From: Cytobacillus oceanisediminis 2691
Lineage (GTDB): Bacteria > Bacillota > Bacilli > Bacillales > Cytobacillaceae
Length of the DNA: 62,045 nt
Reading direction: 5' to 3'
Assembly (NCBI RefSeq): GCF_007678455.1
Contig: NZ_VEEP01000014.1
Coordinates: 1 to 62,045 of the forward strand
Shown here: piece by piece, positions 44,825 to 54,121 of the stretch
Position numbering within the stretch: the stretch's first letter is position 1
Layout of the letters: each line of letters opens with the position of its first letter
Made by a program: the position numbers and the translations under genes
Notes under the pieces: generated by a model
What the model was told of the DNA's origin: nothing
What the model saw: only the letters and a program-made list of their open reading frames with translations
Databases searched by the model: none

Positions 44825-45334
44825 TCATTGCTCTCCTCTGCGCCATTTTTCAAAAATTTCTGCCACTTCTTTTGTAAGCGGAATCTTTGCACTTGGCTTC
44901 TTTTCCTGGATCACTTTCACGCTTTTTTCTATTTTTTTACTGATTAAATTTGTTTCATTAAGCAGCTCCCTTGCTGATTTCCGTAAGGCTCCCTGTCCAA
45001 AAATCGCCCATTGCTCGGTATAGTCTGAGGTGGCTACATGAATTTGCGTTTGGCGGTTGCTTAGTTCGATTGCCAGCCTTTCAATCCTTTCATCTGCCGT
45101 TTCATTTTCTTTTGTAAAAATTACATCCACTTTATAATTTTTATATTTCTTTTGTGTGCCTGATACAAAATAAGCGTCGAAAACAATGATGACGCGATAG
45201 CCGGTATAAGCCTGGTACTCAGCCATGATTTCCACCAGCCTGTCCCTGGCCGCTGAGAGTTCTTTCTTCTTGAGGCTGACCAGTTCCGGCCATGCGCCGA
45301 TAATATTGTAGCCGTCAACAAGCAGGATATCCAT
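44825..45334 (-). CDS. rae1: NYN-domain ribosome-associated endonuclease Rae1 (YacP)
   Basis: A 169-residue PIN-like NYN nuclease with acidic residues in DILLVDGYNIIGAWPEL and VIIVFDAY, and the ATSDYTEQ segment. The B. subtilis orthologue cleaves mRNA in the ribosomal A site. It starts two bases after the rlmB stop. Confidence 0.92.
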   Translation of the reverse strand: MDILLVDGYNIIGAWPELVSLKKKELSAARDRLVEIMAEYQAYTGYRVIIVFDAYFVSGTQKKYKNYKVDVIFTKENETADERIERLAIELSNRQTQIHVATSDYTEQWAIFGQGALRKSARELLNETNLISKKIEKSVKVIQEKKPSAKIPLTKEVAEIFEKWRRGEQ

Positions 45335-45336
45335 TC

Positions 45337-46302
45337 CTATTCCCCTAGAGGTTGACGTTTGCGGTAAACTTCATACATCAAAAGCGCTGCGGCCACTGAT
45401 GCATTCAAGGAAGTCACATGTCCAGCCATCGGCAGGCTCAATAGGAAATCACATTTATCCCGGATCAGCCTTCCCATGCCTTTTCCTTCGCTGCCAATTA
45501 CCAGGCCCAAAGGTAATGTGCCATCCATTTGGCGATAATCCTGTTTCGCCGATGCATCGGTTCCGGCAATCCAGACACCGCGTTCCTTCAGTTCATCGAT
45601 TGTCTGTGCCATATTCGTGACCCTCGCAACCGGGATATATTCGATTGCACCCGTAGATAGTTTTGCTACTGTAGACGTCAGTCCCACAGCTCTCCGCTTA
45701 GGAATGATAATTCCATGCGCTCCTGAAGCATCAGCTGTCCTCATGATTGATCCAAGATTGTGAGGGTCCTCAATTTCATCAAGGAGCAAAAAGAAAGGAG
45801 CCTCATTTTTCTTTTCCGCTGCCGCGAACAGATCATCTATCTCCGCATATTCGTAGGCTGCTACCTGGGCGATGACACCCTGGTGATTGCCATCAGCAAG
45901 CTGGTCGATCTTCTTTTTCGGGACGAATTGAACCATAACATTGGCTTCCCTTGCCATTCCGATGACCTGTTGCATTTGTCCGCTCTGGGAGCCTTCCGCA
46001 ATCAGGATCTTGTTGATGTCACGATCTGATTTCAGTGCTTCGATGACTGGATTTTTGCCAATGATATAATCCTGGTTTTCGTTTTGCTCCCGCTCATGTT
46101 CAGGTTTTTGCCTTTGCTTCATGTCACGGCCAGCTGCGGGTTTCTGGACACGCTTTGTATCATGGTCCTGGTTCCTGGCTTGTTTTCTCTTTGGTTTGTC
46201 TTCCGGTTTCTGCGCCAGGTTCCGCGCAGGTTTCCGGTTTTTATCGTCATCCTGCTTCTGCCTGGTGTTCCGGTTCTGTTTTTGCTTTTGTCTCTGGCTC
46301 AT
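45337..46302 (-). CDS. rlmB: 23S rRNA (guanosine-2'-O-) methyltransferase, RlmB/YacO type, with long basic tail
   Basis: A 321-residue SPOUT methyltransferase. The catalytic part starts near residue 79 (DYIIGKNPVIEAL) and has the knot motifs LLLDEIEDPHNLGSIMRTAD, VIGSEGKGMGRL and LPMAGHVTSLNASVA. The first 77 residues are almost only Q, K, R, N, D, E, P and A, and look disordered; this makes the protein about 70 residues longer than B. subtilis YacO. A Met at residue 61 is an alternative start. It follows mrnC by 19 bases. Confidence 0.9.
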   Translation of the reverse strand: MSQRQKQKQNRNTRQKQDDDKNRKPARNLAQKPEDKPKRKQARNQDHDTKRVQKPAAGRDMKQRQKPEHEREQNENQDYIIGKNPVIEALKSDRDINKILIAEGSQSGQMQQVIGMAREANVMVQFVPKKKIDQLADGNHQGVIAQVAAYEYAEIDDLFAAAEKKNEAPFFLLLDEIEDPHNLGSIMRTADASGAHGIIIPKRRAVGLTSTVAKLSTGAIEYIPVARVTNMAQTIDELKERGVWIAGTDASAKQDYRQMDGTLPLGLVIGSEGKGMGRLIRDKCDFLLSLPMAGHVTSLNASVAAALLMYEVYRKRQPLGE

Positions 46303-46321
46303 CTGGAACCCTTCCTCCTAT

Positions 46322-46729
46322 CTATTCTTCAGCGAGTGCAAATACTTTGGCAATCAGTTCTTCTATCCGTCTTTCATTCCCTGCCAGATGCAAAGAGCCG
46401 ATCAAGGCCTCAAAGGCTGTACTGTAACGATATGTTTGGACATCGGTGTTTTTCGGGACTGAGCCTGATTTCGCATTGCGGCCCCGTCTGACAATGGCCA
46501 TCTCATGTTCTGACAGCTCTTCCATTTCCATCAATTTATGGAGGTACTTCGCCTGTGATTTTGCTGAAACATAAGCGGTCGCTTCCTTGTGCAGCTGGTT
46601 CGGCCGCACCTTCCCGCTGTGCAGCAGGTGATGCCGGACATACAGTTCGTACACCGCATCACCCATATAAGCAAGCGCAAGGCTGTTCAATTGTTTTTCA
46701 TCCACTCGTTTTTCGTAATGCAGCATCAT
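46322..46729 (-). CDS. mrnC: Mini-ribonuclease III
   Basis: A 135-residue RNase III-type catalytic domain without the RNA-binding domain, involved in 23S rRNA 3' maturation. The signature is [20 protein letters not shown]; a second acidic site is [14 protein letters not shown]. Its ATG directly follows the cysS stop; the second ATG (46726) is slightly better spaced from the GAGG site. Confidence 0.95.
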   Translation of the reverse strand: MMLHYEKRVDEKQLNSLALAYMGDAVYELYVRHHLLHSGKVRPNQLHKEATAYVSAKSQAKYLHKLMEMEELSEHEMAIVRRGRNAKSGSVPKNTDVQTYRYSTAFEALIGSLHLAGNERRIEELIAKVFALAEE

Positions 46730-48127
46730 TTAGCCTCTTTTCCATCTGATGCCCTGAGGAGTGTCCTCAATGATGATGTTCATTTCCTTCAGCTGGTCAC
46801 GGATTTCATCTGCCAGCTGGAAGTTCCTTTCCTTCCGTGCCTGGGTCCTTTTTTCGATCAGTGCCTCGATTTCTTCATCCAACAGCTCTTCATCCTTCAG
46901 TGACAGACCGAGAACGCCGAATAAAGCTTCAAATTCATTGATGAATGACTGGATCACTACTGCAGAAGTATTCTTCTCCATCAGGTACAGATTGGACAGC
47001 TTCGATAGGTCGAACAATACGGACACACCATTTGCTGTATTGAAGTCATCGTCCATTTCCTTGATGAACTGACTGCGGAGCGCAGCGATTTTATCGAGCC
47101 ATTCCTGATTGTTATCGGTCAATTCAGCACTTGCATCCATGCGGTGTTTCAGGTTCTGGTAGGAAGTCTTCAGGCGCTCGAAGGCAGCCTTCGTATTTTC
47201 AAGCAGCTCCTCGCTGTAGTTGATTGGATTGCGATAATGCACGGACAGCATGAAGAACCTTAACACCTGCGGATCATGCTGCTTGATGATTTCATGCACG
47301 GTGACAAAATTGCCAAGTGATTTGGACATCTTCTCATTATCGATATTGATATAACCATTATGCATCCAGTATCGGGCAAACGTCTTTCCTGTCAATGCCT
47401 CTGACTGGGCAATTTCATTTTCATGGTGTGGGAATGCAAGGTCCTGGCCTCCTGCATGGATATCGATCGTATCTCCCAGATATTCACGGGCCATTGCCGA
47501 GCACTCGATATGCCATCCCGGGCGGCCTTTGCCCCAAGGACTGTCCCAGGAAATCTCGCCTTCCTTTGCTGTTTTCCAAAGAACGAAATCAAGAGAGTCT
47601 TTCTTCTTCTCACCGACCTGGATCCTTGCTCCAACCTTCAGCTCTTCGATGGATTGATGGGAAAGCTTCCCGTATCCTTCGAATTCCCTCGTGCGGTAAT
47701 AGACATCCCCGCCAGATTCATAGGCAAAGCCTTTCTCAATCAGGGCGCCGATGAATTCGATGATCAAATCCATTGTCTCGGTCACCCTTGGATGAGCATC
47801 GGCCTTTTTGCAGCCAAGTGCGTGGACATCCTCGAAATAAGCATTGATGAAACGCTGAGCAATGGTCGGTACATCTTCGCCGAGTTCGTTCGCGGCTTTG
47901 ATAAGTTTATCATCGACATCTGTGAAATTAGAAATATATCTGACCTCGTAGCCGCGGAATTCAAGGTAGCGGCGCACCGTGTCGAAAACAATAGCCGGAC
48001 GGGCATTTCCGATGTGGATATAGTTATAGACGGTAGGTCCGCAGACATACATCTTCACTTTTCCCTCTTCCAGTGGGATAAACTCTTCTTTATTGCGGGT
48101 AAGTGTATTATAAATTTTGATTCCCAT
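46730..48127 (-). CDS. cysS: Cysteinyl-tRNA synthetase
   Basis: A 465-residue class I synthetase. The zinc/active-site Cys and HIGH-type motif are in [16 protein letters not shown] (about 29-44), further zinc ligands in WHIECSAM and [11 protein letters not shown], and KMSKSLGN is present. The start overlaps the end of cysE by 20 bases. Control by the upstream Cys T-box is expected. Confidence 0.98.
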   Translation of the reverse strand: MGIKIYNTLTRNKEEFIPLEEGKVKMYVCGPTVYNYIHIGNARPAIVFDTVRRYLEFRGYEVRYISNFTDVDDKLIKAANELGEDVPTIAQRFINAYFEDVHALGCKKADAHPRVTETMDLIIEFIGALIEKGFAYESGGDVYYRTREFEGYGKLSHQSIEELKVGARIQVGEKKKDSLDFVLWKTAKEGEISWDSPWGKGRPGWHIECSAMAREYLGDTIDIHAGGQDLAFPHHENEIAQSEALTGKTFARYWMHNGYINIDNEKMSKSLGNFVTVHEIIKQHDPQVLRFFMLSVHYRNPINYSEELLENTKAAFERLKTSYQNLKHRMDASAELTDNNQEWLDKIAALRSQFIKEMDDDFNTANGVSVLFDLSKLSNLYLMEKNTSAVVIQSFINEFEALFGVLGLSLKDEELLDEEIEALIEKRTQARKERNFQLADEIRDQLKEMNIIIEDTPQGIRWKRG

Positions 48128-48803
48128 TTCCCATGCCCCTTCCTTGTTTCACAACTTCAATCTCTTCTTGTAATTTCACTAGTTCAAGTTCTTTTCTTAG
48201 TTTAACCAGTTCCTTTTCGATCTCCTGGCAGCGGTCAGAAACAGGGTCCGGCAAATCGCGATGATTGAAGTCCTTTTTGACCCTGACGCCATCCTGGATG
48301 ACGATTTTTCCCGGAATGCCGACCACAGTAGAGTTCGGCGGCACATCCTTCAGGACAACCGACCCTGCCCCGACTTTAGAATTCTCCCCAATCGTGATCG
48401 AACCTAAAACCTTCGCGCCAGTCGCAATCAACGCATTGTCCATCACCGTTGGATGGCGCTTGCCTTTTTCCTTGCCGGTCCCTCCGAGGGTAACCCCCTG
48501 GAACACCGTCACATTATCACCGATTTCACAAGTTTCGCCGATGACGACGCCCATCCCGTGATCGATGAAAAACCTTCTGCCAATCTTTGCTCCCGGATGG
48601 ATTTCAACCCCCGTAAAAAAGCGGCTGATCTGCGAGATGGCCCTTGCGATAAAATAAAACTTGCGCTTATAGAAAGCATGTGCCAAACGATGAGACCAGA
48701 TCGCATGCAATCCAGCATATGTCAAAATCACTTCCAGCGCGCTTCTCGCAGAAGGATCTTGTTCAAACACAACTTCTATATCTTCCTTCATCATTTTAAA
48801 CAT
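48108..48803 (-). CDS. cysE: Serine O-acetyltransferase
   Basis: A 231-residue left-handed beta-helix enzyme making O-acetylserine for cysteine synthesis. Catalytic and substrate motifs are [19 protein letters not shown] and [14 protein letters not shown], followed by hexapeptide repeats. The C-terminal tail (about 195-225) is a charged, Glu-rich predicted coiled coil. GGAGGG lies upstream of the ATG. Confidence 0.97.
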   Translation of the reverse strand: MFKMMKEDIEVVFEQDPSARSALEVILTYAGLHAIWSHRLAHAFYKRKFYFIARAISQISRFFTGVEIHPGAKIGRRFFIDHGMGVVIGETCEIGDNVTVFQGVTLGGTGKEKGKRHPTVMDNALIATGAKVLGSITIGENSKVGAGSVVLKDVPPNSTVVGIPGKIVIQDGVRVKKDFNHRDLPDPVSDRCQEIEKELVKLRKELELVKLQEEIEVVKQGRGMGNGNQNL

Positions 48804-48932
48804 GTTGAAACCCTCCTTCTTTTAAAAACTGATAGGGAATTTGCTCATTTGTGAGCACCTTTAGAGCGGAGATTTGGTTATAGCCCAATTGTTTTGGATG
48901 TATGTGACCGAAATCTTGATCCTCTGGCTTTT

Positions 48933-49160
48933 CCGGGCACATATCAATGTTTTATATGCCCCGTTTCCACCCTTTGCCCTGAGACCGGGCATATATCCAT
49001 GTTTTATGTGCCCCGTTTTCATCCCTTTGCCTGAAACCGGGAACATATCCGTGTTTTATGTGCCCCGTTTTCATCCCTTTGCCTGAGATCGGGTACATAT
49101 CGGTGCTTTATGTGCCCCGTTTCCACCCCTTGCCCTGAGACCGGGCACATATCCGTGATT
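48933..49160. repeat. Tandem array of 52-bp hairpin units in the cysE leader
   Basis: Four full units of exactly 52 bp start at 48933, 48985, 49037 and 49089, with a partial fifth at 49141. Each contains GGGCACATA (or close variants) and, about nine bases later, TATGTGCCC, which pair into a 9-10 bp hairpin; the rest reads CGTTTCCACCCTTTGCCCTG with small changes. It lies between the T-box terminator and cysE, so it is transcribed whenever the T-box reads through. Confidence 0.92.
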
Positions 49161-49208
49161 ATCTGACCGGTAAGTGGCCACTCAGACTATTCCCGGAGTA
49201 CACCATAT

Positions 49209-49482
49209 AAAAAAGCGCCCCTGTCGTAAACGACAGAGACGCTTTGTATGCGCGGTTCCACTCTGTTTAGGCCGCCTTCAAATCCTGGCATGGCCTCAAC
49301 TTCCGCCTGTTAACGGGAGGTCCCGCCCAATACTACTATGGCTATGTTTGCCTTTTCGCACAGGGACTCTGAGGCGCATTTCAAAAAATGAGGGGCCTGA
49401 ACCACTTTCAGCCGGTGATGGTTCTCTCTAATAAGCGTCATTCTTCTACTTTTCCTCTTCAACACTTTGGTTTTATAGAATT
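49209..49482 (-). promoter_or_regulatory. Cysteine T-box riboswitch of cysE-cysS
   Basis: On the minus strand the T-box AGAGTGGAACCGCG (49251-49264) precedes a terminator stem AAGCGTCTCTGTCG/CGACAGGGGCGCTT with six T (49209-49244). Upstream, the AGAGAG bulge and Stem I arms are visible, and the specifier position after TTTGAAA reads TGC (49376-49378), a Cys codon. Uncharged tRNA-Cys should promote read-through into cysE and cysS. Confidence 0.93.
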
Positions 49483-49488
49483 ACTCTT

Positions 49489-49517
49489 ACTATATTACAT
49501 TTTTGAAATTCTGTTAA
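49489..49517 (-). promoter_or_regulatory. Promoter of the T-box-cysE-cysS unit
   Basis: TTAACA (49512-49517) and TATAGT (49489-49494) are 17 bp apart, just past the gltX stop. I see no strong terminator after gltX, so read-through from gltX may add to expression. Confidence 0.65.
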
Positions 49518-49539
49518 CTAAAAGAGCTTAAAAAAGTTA

Positions 49540-50997
49540 TTAGCCCAAAAGTTTCTGGATTCTTTCCTTGACCTTGTCTTTCCCGATCAATTCCATCGCA
49601 AGCATCAGGTCCGGTCCATGTGTCTGGCCTGTCGCAGCCGCACGAATCGGCATGAAAAGCTTCTGGCCTTTATGGCCGGTACCTTTTTGGACCGCCTTCA
49701 CCGCTGCCTTGATTCCATCCGCCTTGAATTCTTCAAGCTGCTCGATTTCTCCAAGGAATGCTTTCAGCACTTCAGGAACCTGTTCGCCTGCAAGAACTTC
49801 TTTTGCTTCTTCATCATAGTTTACCTCATCGCGGAAAAATAAATCCGACATCTCGACGATTTCCGCTCCGAAGCTCATTTTATCATGATACAGGGAGATG
49901 AGGTTGCGTACCCATGCTTCCTCTTCTGCACTACGATTCTCGCTGACCTTTCCAGCTTTGACGAGGTGCGGCAGTGCAAGCTCGAAAACCCTGTCAAGAT
50001 CTGCTTTTTTCATATATTGATTGTTCATCCAGGCAAGCTTCTGCTGGTCAAAGAGAGCCGGAGATTTTGAAAGTCTGGCAGGGTCGAAAATCTCGATGAA
50101 CTCATCCTTTGAATAAATCTCTTCTTCACCTGATGGAGACCATCCAAGCAGGGTAATGAAGTTGAACAGTGCCTCAGGCAAATAGCCAAGCTCCTCGTAC
50201 TGCTCGATGAACTGGATAATGGACTCGTCACGCTTGCTCAGCTTTTTGCGGCTTTCGTTGACAATCAGCGTCATATGGCCAAACACAGGCGGCTCCCAGC
50301 CAAGCGCTTCATAAATCACAAGCTGCTTCGGTGTATTGGAGATATGGTCATCCCCGCGAAGAACGTGGGAAATCTTCATTAAATGATCATCCATGACAAC
50401 CGCATAGTTGTAAGTAGGCGTGCCATCCTTCTTGACGATGACAAAGTCACCCATTCCGTCTGATTCAAAGCTCACGTCGCCTTTTACCATATCATCGAAC
50501 TTCAGGATCTGGCCTGCAGGCACTTTGAAGCGAAGACTTGGCTGGAGTCCTTCCTGTTCAAACTGCTCGCGCTGTTCTGGCGTCAGGTTGCGGCAGCGCC
50601 CTGAATAATGTGGAGTCTCATTGCGTGCAGCCTGCTCCTCGCGCTCAGCCTCTAGCTCTTCCTCGGTGCAATAGCACTTGTAGGCATGACCTTTATCAAG
50701 AAGCTCCTGATTATATTGCTCATATATGTGGTTACGCTCTGACTGGCGGTATGGTCCATATTCGCCGCCAACATCGACGCTCTCGTCCCAGTCGATTCCA
50801 AGCCACTGAAGATACTTCAATTGGCTCTGCTCTCCGCCTTCGATATTGCGTTTTTTATCTGTATCTTCAATACGGATAATGAACTTTCCGCCTCTGTTGC
50901 GTGCGAATAGATAATTGAATAATGCTGTACGGGCATTCCCGATATGTAAATGTCCAGTCGGACTCGGTGCGTAACGCACCCGGATATCTGCTGACAT
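49540..50997 (-). CDS. gltX: Glutamyl-tRNA synthetase
   Basis: A 485-residue class I synthetase with [18 protein letters not shown] and [10 protein letters not shown], and a CYC/CRN zinc-like segment (YKCYCTEEE...YSGRCRN). In Bacillus it charges tRNA-Glu and tRNA-Gln. I chose the ATG at 50997 ([15 protein letters not shown]), preceded by GAGGAGGATTCACT. Confidence 0.97.
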   Translation of the reverse strand: MSADIRVRYAPSPTGHLHIGNARTALFNYLFARNRGGKFIIRIEDTDKKRNIEGGEQSQLKYLQWLGIDWDESVDVGGEYGPYRQSERNHIYEQYNQELLDKGHAYKCYCTEEELEAEREEQAARNETPHYSGRCRNLTPEQREQFEQEGLQPSLRFKVPAGQILKFDDMVKGDVSFESDGMGDFVIVKKDGTPTYNYAVVMDDHLMKISHVLRGDDHISNTPKQLVIYEALGWEPPVFGHMTLIVNESRKKLSKRDESIIQFIEQYEELGYLPEALFNFITLLGWSPSGEEEIYSKDEFIEIFDPARLSKSPALFDQQKLAWMNNQYMKKADLDRVFELALPHLVKAGKVSENRSAEEEAWVRNLISLYHDKMSFGAEIVEMSDLFFRDEVNYDEEAKEVLAGEQVPEVLKAFLGEIEQLEEFKADGIKAAVKAVQKGTGHKGQKLFMPIRAAATGQTHGPDLMLAMELIGKDKVKERIQKLLG

Positions 50998-51028
50998 AGT
51001 GAATCCTCCTCTAATATAGCTGTCCATT

Positions 51029-51037
51029 ATTGTATCA
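51029..51037 (-). promoter_or_regulatory. Possible extended -10 before gltX
   Basis: TGATACAAT (TGn plus TACAAT) lies about 32 bases before the gltX start, between ispF and gltX. No good -35 is seen. Confidence 0.35.
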
Positions 51038-51070
51038 CTATCAATATATAAAGCGGAAGTAGCACCGAAT

Positions 51071-51553
51071 TTATTTCTCTGTCTGCTTCAGCAATACGGT
51101 TGCCTGGGAAGCAATCCCTTCACCTCGGCCCGGGAATCCAAGCTTTTCTGTTGTCGTCGCCTTGACGTTCACCTGATCCGGTTCCCCCTCAAGCAATCCC
51201 GCGATCCTCTCGCGCATCGCTTCAATATGCGGGGCCATCTTTGGCTGCTGGGCGATGATCGTGCAGTCGATGTTGACGAGTTCATAGCCTTTTCCCTTCA
51301 CAATCTTCCATACATGCTCAAGCAATTTTGCCGAATCGGCGTCCTTGAATTCTGGGTCCGTATCCGGGAAATGCCGGCCGATATCTCCTTCGCCAATTGC
51401 CCCCAGGCATGCATCTGCTACCGTATGTAAAAGTACGTCAGCATCCGAGTGGCCAAGCAGCCCTTTTTCATATGGAATCGTGATTCCGCCGATGATCAGC
51501 GGGCGTCCTTCCGTCAGTTGATGCACATCAAAACCTTGTCCAATTCGAAACAT
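51071..51553 (-). CDS. ispF: 2-C-methyl-D-erythritol 2,4-cyclodiphosphate synthase
   Basis: A 160-residue trimeric zinc enzyme of the MEP isoprenoid pathway. Metal ligands are in GFDVHQL and the active-site loops are in [16 protein letters not shown] and [10 protein letters not shown]. It directly follows ispD, which supplies the previous steps' substrate. Confidence 0.97.
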   Translation of the reverse strand: MFRIGQGFDVHQLTEGRPLIIGGITIPYEKGLLGHSDADVLLHTVADACLGAIGEGDIGRHFPDTDPEFKDADSAKLLEHVWKIVKGKGYELVNIDCTIIAQQPKMAPHIEAMRERIAGLLEGEPDQVNVKATTTEKLGFPGRGEGIASQATVLLKQTEK

Positions 51554-51596
51554 AGTGAATTACTCCTTTAAAAGTGCTGTTTTTTCCATTCTATTT

Positions 51597-52292
51597 TCAA
51601 ACACCGGATTCATTCCGTTTGCGCAGAATGGCCTCGGCAAAATATAAATCTTCTGGTGTTGTCAGCTTTATATTATCATAGTCTCCTTCTATGATGCTCA
51701 CTGGATGGGGGATACGTTCAACCAGGCTTGATTCATCTGTCCCGATGAACTGTTCCCTCGCTGCCTTGTTATGCGCTTCGAGCAAAACAGAGACGCGAAA
51801 AGCCTGGGGAGTCTGGACGGACCACAGACTGGAGCGTTCGACTGTTTCAGAAACCTGATTGTTGGCCGCTTTCTTGATTGTATCTTTTACAGGAACAGCT
51901 ACGATTGCCCCGCCATCCTTGCTTGCCGCATCCACGAGCTTGTGGATGGTCTCAATTTTGATGAATGGGCGTGCGGCATCATGCACAAGCACGATCCCAT
52001 CCAGGGAACTTACGGCCATCAGCCCGTTGTATACACTGTCCTGCCTTTCCTTTCCGCCGGTGACAAGTGAAGATACCTTATGTATACCATACTCATTCAA
52101 TAAAGATTTAAACTCTTGCTCATCATCGGGATGAATTGCAAGAATGATGCCCGTGCATTCGGGATCAGCTTCGAACACCTTTAGCGTGTGGATGAGGATT
52201 GGGGTTGCTTTGAGCGTCAGCAGCAGCTTATTTTTCCCTGCTCCCATCCTCTTGCCCTGACCTGCAGCAGGAATAATGACCTGATAAGGCAT
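51597..52292 (-). CDS. ispD: 2-C-methyl-D-erythritol 4-phosphate cytidylyltransferase
   Basis: A 231-residue enzyme forming CDP-methylerythritol. CTP site: PAAGQGKRMGAGKNKLLL (about 8-25); VHDAARPFI and the GTDESSLVE segment complete the active site. AGGAG lies upstream of the ATG. Confidence 0.97.
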   Translation of the reverse strand: MPYQVIIPAAGQGKRMGAGKNKLLLTLKATPILIHTLKVFEADPECTGIILAIHPDDEQEFKSLLNEYGIHKVSSLVTGGKERQDSVYNGLMAVSSLDGIVLVHDAARPFIKIETIHKLVDAASKDGGAIVAVPVKDTIKKAANNQVSETVERSSLWSVQTPQAFRVSVLLEAHNKAAREQFIGTDESSLVERIPHPVSIIEGDYDNIKLTTPEDLYFAEAILRKRNESGV

Positions 52293-52314
52293 AAAGAAAA
52301 CTCCTATCTATTTT

Positions 52315-52610
52315 GAAAAGCGCAAGCGCCATGGTCAGCCCCGACAAGCGCTGCCCTCCTAAAAACGCCACGTCCTGTGGCTGGCGGGTCTAGCACATCG
52401 TGTGCCACGGAGGGCCGCCCGATGAAGTCGTTCTTTGACTTCATCGGGCGGACTGAAACCGAAATGTGCAGCCGACTGCCCAGAAACACAGAAACTGGAG
52501 ACTCCGTCAAAGAAGCGCTTTTTGCTTCTGTTGGCGGAGTTGAAGTTTCGGAGTTTCTAGGAGGCGCAACTAGACATGCGACTCGAGGGGCTAGGCGCTG
52601 GAGCTAGACA
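52315..52610. repeat. Dispersed structured repeat, copy C (enlarged)
   Basis: A 296-bp element with the same ends as copies A and B but a much larger interior. The central hairpin is a perfect 15-bp stem, CCGCCCGATGAAGTC (52415-52429) with GACTTCATCGGGCGG (52437-52451), loop GTTCTTT. Further stems include CTCCTA/TAGGAG, GCCAC/GTGGC, GCACA/TGTGC and an ACTCCG/CGGAGT arm, giving a multibranched fold. It fills most of the 443-base yacL-ispD gap; no promoter for ispD is evident to me. Confidence 0.85.
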
Positions 52611-52735
52611 TTTTTCAATTTTTCGAAGTGAAATACATATAAAGGGGCAGCCGAAGCCCTGCTTCATGCCTTCAAGGAACCGGTGAAGGAAGCGGGGATC
52701 AACTGCCCATAAAGGCTTTTTTCGTCATGTAAAAA

Positions 52736-53827
52736 TCAACTGATTACGCTTTTTTCCACGAGTTTGGGTTTCGCGAAAATCATTCTTCCTGCAGATGTCT
52801 GCAGCACACTTGTCACGAGCACATCAATGCGTTTTCCAATATAATCGCGGCCTTCTTCGACAACGATCATGGTGCCATCATCAAGATAGGCGATGCCCTG
52901 GTTATGCTCTTTTCCATCCTTGATGACCTGAATGTTCAGCTCTTCTCCAGGAAGGACGACTGGTTTGACCGCATTGGCAAGATCGTTGATATTCAATACG
53001 GCCACCTTTTGCAATTCACAGACTTTGTTCAGGTTGAAATCATTCGTGACGACAACGCCATTTGTCAGCTTGGCCAGTTTCACCAGCTTGCTGTCGACTT
53101 CCTGGATATCATCAAAATCACCTTCATAAATTTCAACATTGATCTTAAGTTCCTTTTGAATGCGATTAAGGATGTCCAATCCGCGTCGGCCGCGATTGCG
53201 CTTCAACACATCGGATGAATCTGCGATATGCTGCAATTCTTCGAGGACAAATTGCGGGATTACAATTGTTCCTTCAAGGAATCCAGTCTGGCAGATGTCA
53301 GCAACCCTTCCGTCAATAATCACGCTGGTATCGAGAATTTTCCATTCTCTTGGACGTTCTTCTTTTTCCGTCTCTTCTTCAGCACCCTTTTTCTTCGACC
53401 TTGAAAATAAACCAAGCAGCTCATCACGTTTTTTGAAGCCGACCTGGAATCCCAGGTAACCAAATAAAAGTGTCAAAAGTGTCGGGGCAACAGTATTCAC
53501 GACTGGCACCTGGATGGCATTCAATGCAAAACCAACCAAAAACGCCACGAGCAAACCAAAGAAAAGCCCGACACTGCCGAATAGGACATCCGTGATTGGT
53601 GCCTTGATCAGCGATTCTTCAGCCCACTTCACAAAATTGGTCACAGGATCGACGGCCCAAAAAGTAAGAAGATAAAAAATAAGTGCGCCCAAAACAGCAG
53701 TAACATAAGGATTATTGATGAGAGTCATATCTCCCGCGTTCATCAATGATAATAAATCAGGAATTAAGAATATACCAAGCGTTCCCCCAATGATCAGGAA
53801 GCAGGCTTGAATGATACGTCTTAACAT
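52736..53827 (-). CDS. yacL: Membrane-anchored PIN/TRAM domain protein YacL
   Basis: A 363-residue protein with four predicted membrane helices (about 5-24, 41-59, 80-103, 108-130), a charged linker, a PIN nuclease-like domain from [11 protein letters not shown] (Asp166) to [12 protein letters not shown], and a C-terminal TRAM domain ([20 protein letters not shown]). The PIN acidic residues are retained, but substrate and activity are not known to me. It lies between disA and ispD. Confidence 0.9.
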   Translation of the reverse strand: MLRRIIQACFLIIGGTLGIFLIPDLLSLMNAGDMTLINNPYVTAVLGALIFYLLTFWAVDPVTNFVKWAEESLIKAPITDVLFGSVGLFFGLLVAFLVGFALNAIQVPVVNTVAPTLLTLLFGYLGFQVGFKKRDELLGLFSRSKKKGAEEETEKEERPREWKILDTSVIIDGRVADICQTGFLEGTIVIPQFVLEELQHIADSSDVLKRNRGRRGLDILNRIQKELKINVEIYEGDFDDIQEVDSKLVKLAKLTNGVVVTNDFNLNKVCELQKVAVLNINDLANAVKPVVLPGEELNIQVIKDGKEHNQGIAYLDDGTMIVVEEGRDYIGKRIDVLVTSVLQTSAGRMIFAKPKLVEKSVIS

Positions 53828-53881
53828 CCTTTCACCTCCTTTTACTCATTATAAACAACTTCTAAAATTTGAAACCCTGCA

Positions 53882-53907
53882 TATTGAAAACATTTTCGTT
53901 TTCAATC
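53882..53907. promoter_or_regulatory. Perfect inverted repeat upstream of yacL
   Basis: ATTGAAAAC and GTTTTCAAT form a perfect 9-bp inverted repeat around ATTTTC, about 55 bases before yacL and inside its long leader. It could be an operator or an mRNA hairpin. Confidence 0.5.
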
Positions 53908-54051
53908 CATTTAATATACCCAAAGATTTATACGTTTCAACCTATGAAAAAGTTACGTTATTTGGCCAACATTTTTAATAGAAGCCGTTGTTAAAATATT
54001 CCTCTGAACAAAATAGTTAGCCAATATCCCTATAGGAGTAATCTCTTCTTT

Positions 54052-54080
54052 AAATTAGCACCGGCAAATGCGAGTGTCAA
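54052..54080 (-). promoter_or_regulatory. Probable promoter of yacL
   Basis: TTGACA (54075-54080) and TAATTT (54052-54057) are 17 bp apart, just after the disA terminator, giving a leader of about 220 bases. Confidence 0.5.
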
Positions 54081-54090
54081 TTAATAGGAA

Positions 54091-54121
54091 ACCGCCAATG
54101 TGGTGCATTACATTTGGCGGT
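54091..54121 (-). terminator. Terminator of the ctsR-disA operon
   Basis: ACCGCCAAATGT and ACATTGGCGGT pair (one bulge), followed by TTTCCT. The stem overlaps the disA stop codon. The weak T-run suggests partial termination. Confidence 0.65.

Noticed and set aside
48933-49160. CRISPR array
   Set aside because: Units are directly adjacent, with no unique spacers, and each 52-bp unit is conserved along its whole length; no cas genes nearby.
52315-52610. Insertion sequence
   Set aside because: No transposase frame and no terminal inverted repeats with target duplication; it is a non-coding repeat, at most a non-autonomous element.
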